DNA of 64,000 nt from Globisporangium splendens (lineage: Eukaryota > Oomycota > Peronosporomycetes > Pythiales > Pythiaceae), in contig VFIW01000084.1 in NCBI GenBank assembly GCA_006386115.1, positions 101,490-165,489 of the forward strand, read 5' to 3'. A model generated the notes under the pieces. It saw only the letters and a program-made list of their open reading frames with translations. It had not been told where the DNA came from and searched no databases. Of this stretch, positions 1-9,832 are shown one piece after another (position 1 is the first letter of the stretch; each line of letters starts with the position of its first letter). Position numbers and translations under genes: made by a program.

Positions 1-1952
1 CACAATGAGCTGCTGTACTATACGGTTGACGAAGGGGATCCAGCGAGGATCGTTGTCCCCAACGACGAAGGTCTGCGTCATCGACTCTTGTACGAGTATC
101 ATGACGGTCCTTCGAGTGGCCATCTCGGACGTGAGAAAACGTTTCTCAACTTGTCTCGAGATTACTACTAGCCTCACATGTACAAGTGGGTTTGCAAGTA
201 TGTGCGTGCTTGCGAAGTGTGACAAAGAGTTAAGCCATCCGGCTCTACTTCAGGCCCCACTCGTTCATTGGCTGTCCCCTCAGTACGTTGAAGTCTGTGA
301 TTATGGACTTCATAGTCGACTTCAAGACAAACCGACGCAATGGCATCCTGGTGTTTGTGGACCGATTTAGTAAGATGGTGCATCTTACTCCGGTCTCGGA
401 TAAGATCTCGGCAGAGATGACTGCGAAAGTCTTTGTAGACGTGGTGTTCCGTCTACATGGTCTGCCCTCGGAGATCGTATCAGACCGTGACACTCGGTTT
501 ACGTCTAGGTTTTGGCGAACTCTGCTTGGCATTTTGGATACAAAACTATCCATGTCAACAGCAGCACACCCAGAGACAGACGGTCAAACTGAACGAGTGA
601 ATCGTGTCCTGGAAGACGTGTTGCGCAGTTATGCGACGTCTTTCAAAGAGTGGAGTGAGTTTCTCCCTCTTGCCGAGTTTGCGTTGAACAACTCCACGCA
701 TGTCTCGACAGGTCATACCCCGTTCTATGTGAACTACGGACTCCACCCGAGAGTGCCAGCGTCACTAGTGGGAGAGGTTTCTACCTTAAGTGGGGGAGAG
801 ACTACGGCTAAGGAGCCACAGTCGGATCTGAATGCTGCTACCGAGTTAAAAGCAAATTTTGACTCGATGAAACCCCTCGACGACCTAACAAGTCGTGAAG
901 AGCAGCAAGTCGATGACTTTGTTGTGAGGAGACAAGCCGTTGTGAGGTTTGTTCGAGACGCAATCGCGAAGGCTCAGGATCTGCAAAAGGAACAAGCAGA
1001 TAGGAGCGGAAGGAAGAACAAGCAAGTGTATAAGATCAATGATCTTGTATTACTTAGCACGGCTAATCTACCTGAACACGCAGTGTCTAACTTGGGGAGT
1101 TCGAAACTTCTGCCAAGATATATTGGACCGTTCAGGGTAGTTAAATGCAATGGTGATGCCTACACACTAGACATTCCTAAACGCATGCGACTACACCCTA
1201 CGTTCTACGTAGGTAGACTAAAGCCTTACCTTCCAAGTGGGTCAGCGAACCCTACAGAGCCTTTGGCAGACGATCAAGTCGATCCTGAAATCGCTCCACC
1301 AGCTCGCGAAGAGTCTGTAACTCATCGTCATGGAGCTTCTTCTCGGCATAAAGGCGCTGAAGCACATCAAAGGACTCGTCCTTTATTGTCTCCAACGCGA
1401 GAAGGCGACCATGATACTCCTTCCGAAGTATCTCAAGAGAAGCCCCTGCCTCTTCCACAGAGCGCAGTAGACGTTCGTGATACGCATCACGAGCTTTCTC
1501 AGCCTTCTGGAGTCGTTCAAGCTCGGCTTGAATCTTCTCGAACCTCTGTTCGAAACGTGACTCCATTGCCGAACGCTGGGCAAGACCATCGAAGAGCAAG
1601 TCGATCTTCGACTCCTGCTCCTTCAACCGGTCTTCGAGGCTTTCGCACCGGTCTTCGAGTACCGCATTGCGAACTTCAAGAGCCTCGATCTGAGCGCGGT
1701 GAGCACTCTTCCACTTCCAGAGTCGCTCAATCGTTTTCGCGTTCAGCCCCACCTCCTCTGATCGATCATCAGGGAGAGCGTCGTTGGATCGTTGAGTCGA
1801 CTCGTCGTCGAGGAGAGAAGTCGTTGAACCGTCAACGCTTCTACAGAGTACGGTGGCTTGGCTATCCGCCGGACTCGGACACGTGGGAACCTCGAGAGAC
1901 TCTTCAGTCTGATGTTCCCGACGTGGTTCACAGTTACGAACAGAGCTTGTAG
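1..1952 (+). pseudogene. Ty3/gypsy integrase with chromodomain, family 1 copy A (broken, 5' cut by window)
   Basis: This is the C-terminal part of a retrotransposon polyprotein, which would insert element cDNA into the genome. The first 220 bases encode the end of the HHCC zinc-binding region but contain two nonsense codons (TAG at 169, TGA at 220). A one-base insertion in a C run at 276-279 then shifts the frame. From 288 the frame is open to 1952. It shows the DDE core, with Asp7, Asp66 and Glu102 counted from the ATG at 288 (DD35E spacing), then the conserved HPTFYVGRLKPY region, a long Ser/Arg/Pro-rich tail and a chromodomain (roughly residues 485-550, with the aromatic WEP motif present). 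The tail is overlapped by an antisense ORF. Three lesions make this copy inactive. Assignment to Ty3/gypsy is very safe. Confidence 0.93.
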
Positions 1953-2277
1953 TGCTCTCGCGAGCACTAGAACGACTAGAGCCAAGCTCTTTATGGTCGT
2001 TCTCGAGCGTGCCTCCTAGGTTCCCTAGCAAACGCTCGACAAGATTCTCGTTCTCGAGTCGGACAAACGTCTTCCACGACTCGAGCTTCGCTGTGCTGGA
2101 CTGGCCTGGATCGTCGCTGCCGGACATCTTGCGCCAAAGGAAGAACAACTCCTTGTAGAACCGACGTCCTCCACGCTTCTTGCGAATAGCGGAGATGTCG
2201 TACAAGCCGGGAGTCGTCCGCTGCCGCTTTGGCTCGGGCCGTTCTTCGCGCTTCACTTGGTCGCTTGGTCGCTTCAT
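1252..2277 (-). CDS. Antisense coiled-coil protein of family 1 retroelement, copy A
   Basis: This open frame of about 341 codons lies opposite the integrase tail and chromodomain and runs on to the 3' LTR. The ATG at 2277 is preferred because it begins a very basic segment (MKRPSDQVKR) found at the same place in copy D. The frame stays open upstream to 2547, but that part lies in the LTR. The N-terminal third contains a conserved block (YDISAIRKK, FFLWRK, SWKTFVRLENEN). The C-terminal 150 residues have heptad-like Leu/Ile/Glu/Arg spacing typical of a long coiled coil. In copy B the coiled coil is conserved at about 60% by eye, more than the sense tail it overlaps. I recognise no known family. 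A structural, nucleic-acid-binding or regulatory role is only a guess. Confidence 0.7.
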   Translation of the reverse strand: MKRPSDQVKREERPEPKRQRTTPGLYDISAIRKKRGGRRFYKELFFLWRKMSGSDDPGQSSTAKLESWKTFVRLENENLVERLLGNLGGTLENDHKELGSSRSSARESTTSSVRNCEPRREHQTEESLEVPTCPSPADSQATVLCRSVDGSTTSLLDDESTQRSNDALPDDRSEEVGLNAKTIERLWKWKSAHRAQIEALEVRNAVLEDRCESLEDRLKEQESKIDLLFDGLAQRSAMESRFEQRFEKIQAELERLQKAEKARDAYHERLLRSVEEAGASLEILRKEYHGRLLALETIKDESFDVLQRLYAEKKLHDDELQTLRELVERFQDRLDRLPKAL

Positions 2278-2337
2278 GGTCAATTGGAAAGTGAGAGCGG
2301 GTGCCTCTTCCGAAAGAAGTAAAGTCCGTGATGGAAC

Positions 2338-2353
2338 TTTAAGGGAGGGATGA
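2338..2353 (+). other. Polypurine tract before LTR A
   Basis: A purine-rich run (AAGGGAGGGATGA) lies immediately 5' of the LTR start TGTAATGG. This is the position where plus-strand DNA synthesis is primed in LTR elements. The same tract precedes the LTR at 13739. Confidence 0.6.
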
Positions 2354-2960
2354 TGTAATGGGCTCAGGCTGCCATTACATGCAAGGTGGCTCTTTGTGTG
2401 TGTCACACACCATCTTGTGGAAGTGCATTGTGGGTGCGAAGATATTGGGTGAAACACATAATAGTGATCCCCACATGCACTTGTGACGTCATCGTCTGAC
2501 GTCAGAGCAATCCGTGTCTGAGTTGAGTGTTGGTCGCTCGCAATCATTGAGATTCGGCGTGATTACGCACAACAGTACTCTAGACACGTGAGTGATGGTT
2601 CCTACTTGGGAAACTGCACTGGTGATGAGACCGACGTGTCTCTGCCACCTAAAGTGAGTGGCTGTAGCCAATCACTTTGCAGGAATTTTCCACAGGACTT
2701 CAAGTTCAAGCTTCTCGAAGATCTCGTAGGTTCAACCTCAGTGTACCCAAGGTTTTATATATCAGATTCATAGGTTTTATTGTGTATGTTTAGGTTTTAG
2801 TTATAAAACGTGTAGGAGCCCTTGGGGTTCATTTACAAGTAGCGACAGGAACCATAAGCATTTTAATTCAGTTGCAATTTTGCCAAGTTCCCCTCAAGTC
2901 TTCCTCTTCAAGCGCAAGCGTGCGTGCCGTGTTTGAGGCTGTCTCGGATAGCCTCTTACA
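2354..2960 (+). repeat. Family 1 LTR, copy A (3' LTR)
   Basis: The LTR begins TGTAATGG and ends CTCTTACA, giving TGTAA/TTACA terminal inverted repeats. Its position follows the polypurine tract after the integrase and antisense ORF of copy A. It aligns along most of its length with the LTRs at 13739 (+) and 2961-3457 (-), including a shared block with AGGTTTTATATATCAGATTC. It is about 607 bases long. Confidence 0.8.
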
Positions 2961-3457
2961 CTTACAAATGAACCCCAAGGGATCCTACAGGTTTTACAAC
3001 TAAAACCTAAACATGCAGAAATAAAACCTATGAATCTGATATATAAAACCTTGGGTACACTGAGGTCGAACCTAGGGAATCTCCTGGAAACTTGAACTTG
3101 AAGTCCTGTGGAAAATTCCCTGCAAAGTGAATGGCTCGCGCCACTCACTTTAGGTGGCAGAGACACGTCAGTCTCGTCACCAGTGCAGTTTCCCAAGTAG
3201 GAACCATCACTCAGTACTTGATCAGTGCATGGATGTCACCACTCTGTACTGGTCAGTACGTGTGAACACCATTGTGCACTGATCAGTTCAGAGAACGCTC
3301 GTGACGTCATGGGATGAGGTCATATGTGCATGTGGGGACTGTCGTACCGTAATCCCTTTGTTATTTGTGTCCACAATGCACACTGAAGGTGGTGTGTGGC
3401 ACACTAGATCTGTGGACAGATCCACGTTCATGCAATGGCTAGGTGCAGCTCATTACA
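2961..3457 (-). repeat. Family 1 LTR in reverse orientation, 3'-truncated
   Basis: This is the reverse complement of a family 1 LTR. Its 5' terminal TGTAATGAGC lies at 3457 and reads leftwards. It is abutted at 2960/2961 directly by the end of LTR A and has lost its LTR 3' end. On the right, the exact LTR terminus touches integrase coding sequence of copy B in the opposite orientation. That is not a normal LTR arrangement (see findings). Confidence 0.8.
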
Positions 3458-5230
3458 CAAAGAGTCAAGCCGTTTGGCTTTGCTCGGGCCCCACTTCGTT
3501 CATTGGCTGTCCCTCAGGACAGTTGGAAGTCTGTGAGTATGGATTTCATATTCGGATTTACAAGAGACAAACACGGACGCAATGGCATCCTTGTGTTTGT
3601 GGACCGATTCAGCAAGATGGTCCATCTTGCGCCGGTTTCGGACAAGATCTCAGCCGAAATGACGGCCAAGGTCTTTGTAGACGTCGTATTCCGTCTGCAT
3701 GGCCTGCCCATTGAGATCGTGTCTGACCGTGACACTCGGTTTACGTCCAAGTTCTGGCGTGCACTGTTCGGACTTCTGGACACCAAGTTGGCCATGTCAA
3801 CAGCGGCACATCCTGAAACGGATGGTCAAACTGAACGAGTGAATCGTGTCCTCGAAGACGTGTTGCGCAGCTACGCAACGTCTTTCAAAGAGTGGAGTGA
3901 GTTTCTCCCTCTTGCCGAGTTTGCGTTGAACAACTCCACGCATGTCTCGACAGGTCACTCTCCATTTTATGTGAACTATGGCATTCATCCTCGAGTGCCT
4001 GCTTCCATAATGGGTGAGGTCTCTGCCTTAAGTGGGGGAGGGACTCCGGCTCATGGAAACAAGCCGAAGTCGTCTTACGACCTGAATGCTGCTTCCGAGT
4101 TGAAAGCAAATTTTGACTCGATGAAACCCCTCGACGACCTAACAAGTCGTGAAGAGCAGCAAGTCGATGACTTTGTTGTGAGGAGACAAGCCGTTGTGAG
4201 GTTTGTTCGAGACGCAATCGCGAAGGCTCAGGATCTGCAAAAGGAACAAGCAGACAAGAGCGGAAGGAAGAACAAGCAAGTTTATAAGATCAATGATCTT
4301 GTATTGCTTAGCACGGCGAACCTGCCTGAACATGCAGTGTCCAACTTGGGAAGCTCCAAGCTTCTGCCAAGGTTCATTGGACCGTTCAAGGTAGTGAAAT
4401 GCAATGGTGATGCCTACACGCTAGACATACCTACACGCATGCGTCTACACCCTACATTTTATGTGGGTAGACTGAAGCCTTACCTTCCAAGCGGATCAGC
4501 GGATCCTACGAGATCTTCCGCAAACGATCAAGCTGATCGTGAAGCTTCTCCACTTGATTGCGAAGAGCAAACAGCTCATCGCTCTGGAGATTCTTCTCGG
4601 CGTACAGGAGTTGCAGGACGTCGAAGGATTGGTCCTTCATTGTCTCCAACGCTTGAAGGCGAGAATGGTACTCACCACGAAGTACCTCGAGAGCCGAACC
4701 TGCCTCTCCCACAGAGCGCAACAGGCGATCGTGAGCCAACTCACGAGACTTCTCGTTCTTCTGGAGTCGAACAAGTTCGTCCTGAACCTGTTGGAACCGT
4801 TCCTCGTAACGGGACTCCAAAGCCGAACACTGGGCAGAACCTTCTGTCAGATCGTCGATCTTCAACTCATGATCGGCGACAAGGTTCTCGAGACTCTCGC
4901 AGCGTTCCTCAAGCGTCGAACAACGCTGCTGCAAAGCCTCGATTTGCCCACGATGAGCACTCTTCCACTTCCAGAGTCGCTCAATCGTTTTCTCGTTCAG
5001 CCCCACCCCCGTTATTAGACTCTCAGGGAGAGCATCGCTGGGTGGTTGAGTCGATTGTTGATCATGAAGATCGACCGACTCATCGTCGAGGAAAGAAGCA
5101 GTTGAACCATCAACGCTTCTACAGAGTTCGGTGGCGTGGATATCCACCGAACTCGGACACGCGGGAGCCTCGTCAGATATTGGAGTCTGATATTCCCGAC
5201 GTGGTCCGCAGCTATGAGAACTGCTTGTAG
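3458..5230 (+). pseudogene. Ty3/gypsy integrase with chromodomain, family 1 copy B (5'-truncated)
   Basis: The copy starts inside the integrase, just after the HHCC region, where a reversed LTR is joined. From there the frame is open to the stop at 5230. The DDE core motifs (VSMDFI, SDRDTRF, QTERVN), the HPTFYVGRLKPY region, a Ser/Arg/Pro-rich tail and a chromodomain follow in order. The chromodomain Trp of the WEP motif is replaced by Arg (TREPRQ), and the same change occurs in copy D. With no protease, reverse transcriptase or zinc-binding region it cannot act alone. A family 2 element begins 15 bases after the stop. Confidence 0.9.
4506..5147 (-). CDS. Antisense coiled-coil ORF of family 1, copy B (fragment)
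   Basis: These 213 codons lie opposite the integrase tail and chromodomain and are homologous to the C-terminal coiled coil of the copy A antisense protein. Blocks such as TIERLWKWKSAHR, RLLRSV and SFDVLQ are kept. The N-terminal half is missing because a family 2 LTR was inserted just 5' of it (right of 5245). The relative phase of sense and antisense codons is the same as in copy A. It is a remnant and unlikely to be expressed as a full protein. Confidence 0.6.
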   Translation of the reverse strand: MDIHATELCRSVDGSTASFLDDESVDLHDQQSTQPPSDALPESLITGVGLNEKTIERLWKWKSAHRGQIEALQQRCSTLEERCESLENLVADHELKIDDLTEGSAQCSALESRYEERFQQVQDELVRLQKNEKSRELAHDRLLRSVGEAGSALEVLRGEYHSRLQALETMKDQSFDVLQLLYAEKNLQSDELFALRNQVEKLHDQLDRLRKIS

Positions 5231-5245
5231 CGTCGCCAGGGACGA

Positions 5246-5793
5246 TGTAACGGGGTCACACGCTAAGTTGCACCGCAGCAACTCAGCTCAATCTGTTGGC
5301 ATTGGACTAAGCCCGCATGCAACTAAAGTTTCCGTACTTGGCTACGAGAAACACCAAAGCAGCCGATCCATTAGGTTCGCCGCACTTACTCGAACCACAA
5401 AGGTAGCCAAGCTACTCTGATTAGAGGTCGGTCACAGACACGACTCTCATAGGCTAAAACTATATGCTTTTAGACCAATTGAATAACACGGCAATTCAGA
5501 GCCATTCACTTATGTCCACATTGAAATAAGCGGAAGTTCACTATGCTAGATAGTGAACTAAAGATAACTCAGGGTGTCCTGCAGAGGGCAACCCCCAACA
5601 AATAAACAGTTCCATTTTTACCTCTGACTAAGCCTTTAGTTATTGACGGTTACTCTATAGAGATCTATAGGTAACCGATCGTTGCACTGCAGGAAGCAGG
5701 CAACAGCTCTTGGAACAGAGTCCTTGAGAGAAGTCGTGCACACGCTTCCTCACACACGTACCGTGCTGCGTAACTCGGAAGTGTCCGGTTACA
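5246..5793 (+). repeat. 5' LTR of family 2 element
   Basis: It begins TGTAACGGGG and ends GTCCGGTTACA. It is near-identical along its length to 11535-12081 and 12777-13325. The presence of three copies with the same precise ends fixes the boundaries. Confidence 0.9.
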
Positions 5794-5795
5794 AC

Positions 5796-5812
5796 TGGTA
5801 GCACTCGTAGTC
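5796..5812 (+). other. Primer-binding site, initiator-tRNA-like
   Basis: Two bases after the LTR lies TGGTAGCACTCGTAGTC. TGG complements the tRNA CCA end. The following bases imply a primer tRNA ending in GTGCTACCA, that is an A discriminator and U72, which would fit an eukaryotic initiator Met tRNA. The identity of the tRNA is inferred. Confidence 0.6.
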
Positions 5813-5865
5813 AATCTACGACCCGGCAGAGGTGACTGCCTGAATCGCTTCCTCAAGGATTCACC

Positions 5866-6997
5866 ATGGCGTCAATTGACCCTGCGCAGTTCCCGCACCT
5901 CTCGGCTGAACACCGGAGTGTGCTGACCCGAATGGCACAAGCTCTAGGCGTCGCCGGAGCAGCAAATCTTTCGACTCGAGCAGTTCGAGAACTTCTCGAA
6001 CGCTCAGCGCCTCGAAGGAGAGCGAAGTGCGCAAGCACAAATGCAAGCCACCGCAAGCTTGACCGCAGAGATGCTGCGCTCAGCTGCTGAGTCGCGTGAA
6101 GCGCTCGAGCGAGTGGTATCTGTGGTTGCTGGTGCAGCCACGTCTTTGTCGAGTGCGGCTGCTGCGCCTCAGACACCCACGTCCCAAACTCCCCGCCCAA
6201 GAGCTGTCAAGATTGACGCTCCGAAATTCGATGGTGCGGATGGCGACAAGCTCATCCACTGGCTGCTCGCCGTGGAGCGTTGCGCCAAGGCTCAGCTCAT
6301 CGACAGCAACGAGCAGATGGTGTCTTTCGCCATCTCGAACCTGCGCGGTCGAGCGTCGGAATGGGCATTCTCGACGTTGCTCGCCGATGAGTGTGCGTTC
6401 GACACGTGGGATATTTTCCGTGCGAAAATCACCGCCATGTATCAGCCTCCGAACAACGAAGTGCTGTTGCAAGGTCGTTTCTTCTCCTTGAGACAAGGGA
6501 AGCTCTCGCTGGAACGGTACATCCAGGAGATGAGAAGTCTATGCGCGGCGATCACGATCAGCCCTTTGCCTGAGTCTGTGAAAGTGCCTGCGTTTCTCAA
6601 CGGCCTCAACAGTGGACCAGCGCGTCAGGAGCTGTACCGACGCTTGCCGGCCACGATGGAAGATGCGATCCGCATTGCGCTCGTTGAGCAGCAATCATTC
6701 AGAGTCAGTCGACCTGATTGGAACGCTGGCCGCCACAATGGTGCGCATACCAGCCACCGAGCAGTCACGAACGGACAGCGCTTCCATGGCCCGATGCCAA
6801 TGGATCTTAGCAGCGCCGAAGTGGTCTGCTTCAATTGTGGCAAGCGAGGACACTATCAGTCGAAGTGTCCCGCTCCAAGGCAGTCCGCTCCTCGCACTGG
6901 AAATCAGGCGAGAGACTACCAACCGCCGCGCGGTAACCACGCTCATCGAGGTGGCAGATCCGCTGCGGCAAGAAAGGGAAACGGAACGTCTCAGTAG
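5866..6997 (+). pseudogene. gag: gag of family 2 element, frameshifted
   Basis: Gag forms the particle that packages element RNA. The ATG at 5866 follows a 72-base leader after the LTR. The first frame runs about 45 sensible codons. The rest of the protein continues in another frame (open from about 5948, long ORF from 6041), so a one-base indel lies between about 5945 and 5995. The second part contains a retrotransposon-gag type capsid segment (region of WLLAVERCAKAQ, EWAFSTLL, YIQEMRSL) and one CCHC zinc knuckle, CFNCGKRGHYQSKC, near its C-terminus, followed by a basic tail. A stop at 6995-6997 separates it from pol. Confidence 0.88.
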
Positions 6998-7533
6998 AAG
7001 CGGGACGCTCTACTGAGACGGACTCTATAGCTTCGGCATCGCCGACTACTAGAGTCGTGCAGATGGGAAGCTTAGTCCCAGGAGCTCTTGGCAACAAGGC
7101 TCCGAGTGAGATGTTGGTATATAGCGCCGATGTGAAGGGCTGTGAGAAGAAAATGACGGTTCTTGTTGACTGCGGTGCGTCACAGAACTTCGTCTCTAAG
7201 TCAGCTCTGAAACAGAGTCTGCAAGCGTATGAGCGACTTGTCCACACTGGCAAGCGCGAGAAGATGATCGTACGTCTGGCCGATGGGTCGACAGTACACA
7301 CTGAAGGAGTTCGAGTTGAACTCTCTTTCAGATTTTGCGACTTTGTCTGCAAAGAAACCTTCGTAGTACTAGCGATGGGGTCGAAGTACGACCTCATCCT
7401 AGGAATGCCTTGGCTGGCGAAACATCAGCCTTGGATCGATTGGCGAGCACGCACAATCGGGAGCTCCACCCCTTCCTCTGATGAAGAGCGAAGATTGCGG
7501 GAATATTTCCACGCTATGGATGTGAGAGTTGAA

Positions 7534-7716
7534 CACGCTGCGGTAGGGAGCCCAGCTGGAAGTCACGCGGCGGCAGGTAGCCCCACTTCAAACACACACG
7601 CTGCGGCAGGTAGCCCCGCTTCAAACACACACGCTACGGCAGAGAGCCGAGCAAGAAGATGCGCTGAGGCAGGTAGCCCAGCGAAGCGATACACTGTGGC
7701 AGGTAGCCCAGTTTGT
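7534..7716 (+). repeat. Imperfect tandem repeat in pol linker (AAGSP units)
   Basis: Units of about 36 bases encode repeated AAGSP..NTHA-type peptides, five or six copies with decreasing similarity. They lie between the protease and reverse transcriptase. In this region the reading frame is kept, so unit gain and loss has been in multiples of three. Confidence 0.75.
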
Positions 7717-9832
7717 GCGGAAGCGCCAGAAAGTCCAGACGTGGACACTGGTGCGCAAGTGTGCGGCTCCAGAGCATCCGAGCCAGCCTCCGCAAGTGAC
7801 AGCGATAGTACAGGCGTACACGCGTCAGCCAGCTCGTACCACCCTGACGGTGCAGTACTGGAGCTCAGAACCGCGAGGTCGCGTGTTCGCATCAACCGAC
7901 GAGGGCGACGCAAGTTGTCAGCTCGCAAGAGAGACAGTGCATTGGCATCTGTTGCTGAGGAAACGGCCGCCTCGCACACGATTGCCCCATCTCTCGACGC
8001 AGCTGCAGCTTCGCTGCGCGCCTTTGACAGGATCTCGGATCCGTCGATAGATCGCGCTCACGTTGGCGTGGCACTCAGACGCGCAAAGCGCAGTCCGGAA
8101 GCAAACGCATCAGACGAAGTGTTCTTCGCTGAATTTGCGGCGCTCCATGGGCTGCCGAGTACCGTTGAGGCGATCGTATCCCTCGAAGAAATGAGCTTCG
8201 AGCTCTTTCTTACGGAGCTAGAGCGTGATCAGATCCGCGAGATCGTCGTTCCTACCGCGTTTACGCGTAGCGAACTGTGCACCTCGTCCACTGCGGATGA
8301 GAGTGTTTTGGAGTCAGACAAACAGAGGCGGTTTGCTGCTCAGGACTGGGACGCCGTGAAAGGCAGTCCATACTTTGACTTGTTGTGGGAGTTCAAAGAT
8401 GTGTTTCCCGACAAAGTGCCAAGTGCCCTGCCCGTTGACCGTGGCGTACGGCACGAGATCGATCTCGAGCCCGGGAGCAAATATTGCGTGACCAGACAAT
8501 GGCCGCTGCCCCGCGAGCAGGTTGAGGCTATCGACGAGTTCTTCGCGAAACGAGCCCTCGCCAGTCATGTGAGAGAAAGCAAGTCTCCACATAGCTCACC
8601 CACGTTTTGTGTGCGGAAAGCGACTGGTGGCTGGCGCATTGTTCACGCTTTCAACAAGCTGAACGCCGCCACCATTCCGGCACAAACGCCGATCCCAAGA
8701 AAGGACGTCTTGATCGACTCCATGGGCGGCTCAACTGTGTTCTCAGCATTGGATCTGATGGATGGGTTCTATCAGATCCTCATGCGAGAGAGTGACGTTC
8801 CCTTGACGGCAGTAAGCACACCCAGCGGAATGCTGTGGGAGTGGCTCGTTATGCCGCAAGGTCTGAAGAATGCACCAGCGACGTTCAATCGTCTGGTAAC
8901 GCATCTTCTGCGTCCTCATCGTGCGTACGCACCGAGCTATTTCGATGACATCTTCGTGCACAGTCGTGCCGAAGGAGATCTCAGTGCCGTTGACGTGCAC
9001 AAGAGACATTTGCGCTCAGTGTTGCAGTGCTTACGAGACAACAGTCTGTATTGCAACCTGAAGAAGTGCATCTTTGGCGCCTCAGAGATTCCGATCCTGG
9101 GCTGCTATGTTGGCAAGGCTGGAGTCCGCGCGGACCCAGAGAAGATCAAGGCGATCGCCGACTGGCCGATCCCAAAGAACGTCAAGGATTTGCGCAAGTG
9201 GCTTGGCTTGGCAAACTATTTGCACAAGTACAGCCACAACTATGCGGCGAGAGTCCGTCCGCTCACGCATCTATTGAAAAAAGATGTCGAATGGGACTGG
9301 ACCAACGATGCCATGAATGCATTCATTGACGTGAAGGAGTCGCTTGTTCGCGCTCCTGTCCTGGCGTTGCCGGACCACACGAAAGCCTTCAGTGTCGTGT
9401 GCGATGCTAGCGATTTTGCAATCGGCTGTGCGCTGATGCAGAAGGATGATGACGGCCATGAGCGCGTCGTATCATACCAAAGCAGACTGCTTAAAGCAGC
9501 TGAAAAGAACTATCCTGTGCACGACAAGGAGCTGCTTGCGATCAAGTACGCTCTCTTGAAGTTCAGGGTCCACCTTTTGGGTGCGACACCGTTCGTTGTG
9601 TACACGGATCACGCGTCCTTGCGGACCGCGATTAATTCCCCCATTTATCGCAGCGAATGGCGCGATGGCTTGCATTCTTCTCCGAGTTCAACTTTCGGGT
9701 CGAATACAAGCCGGGAAAGGAAAATATTCTGGCGGACGCGCTTTCGCGCCGTCCAGATTACGAGTCGAGCGTTGACAACAGCAGCAACGCACCCCGTGTT
9801 CTACGTGGGTTTGCTGAAACGCTACCATGACG

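Noticed and set aside
3301..3714. A 137-codon ORF across the reversed LTR and integrase copy B
   Set aside because: It is out of frame with the integrase and runs through the LTR junction; a chance frame.
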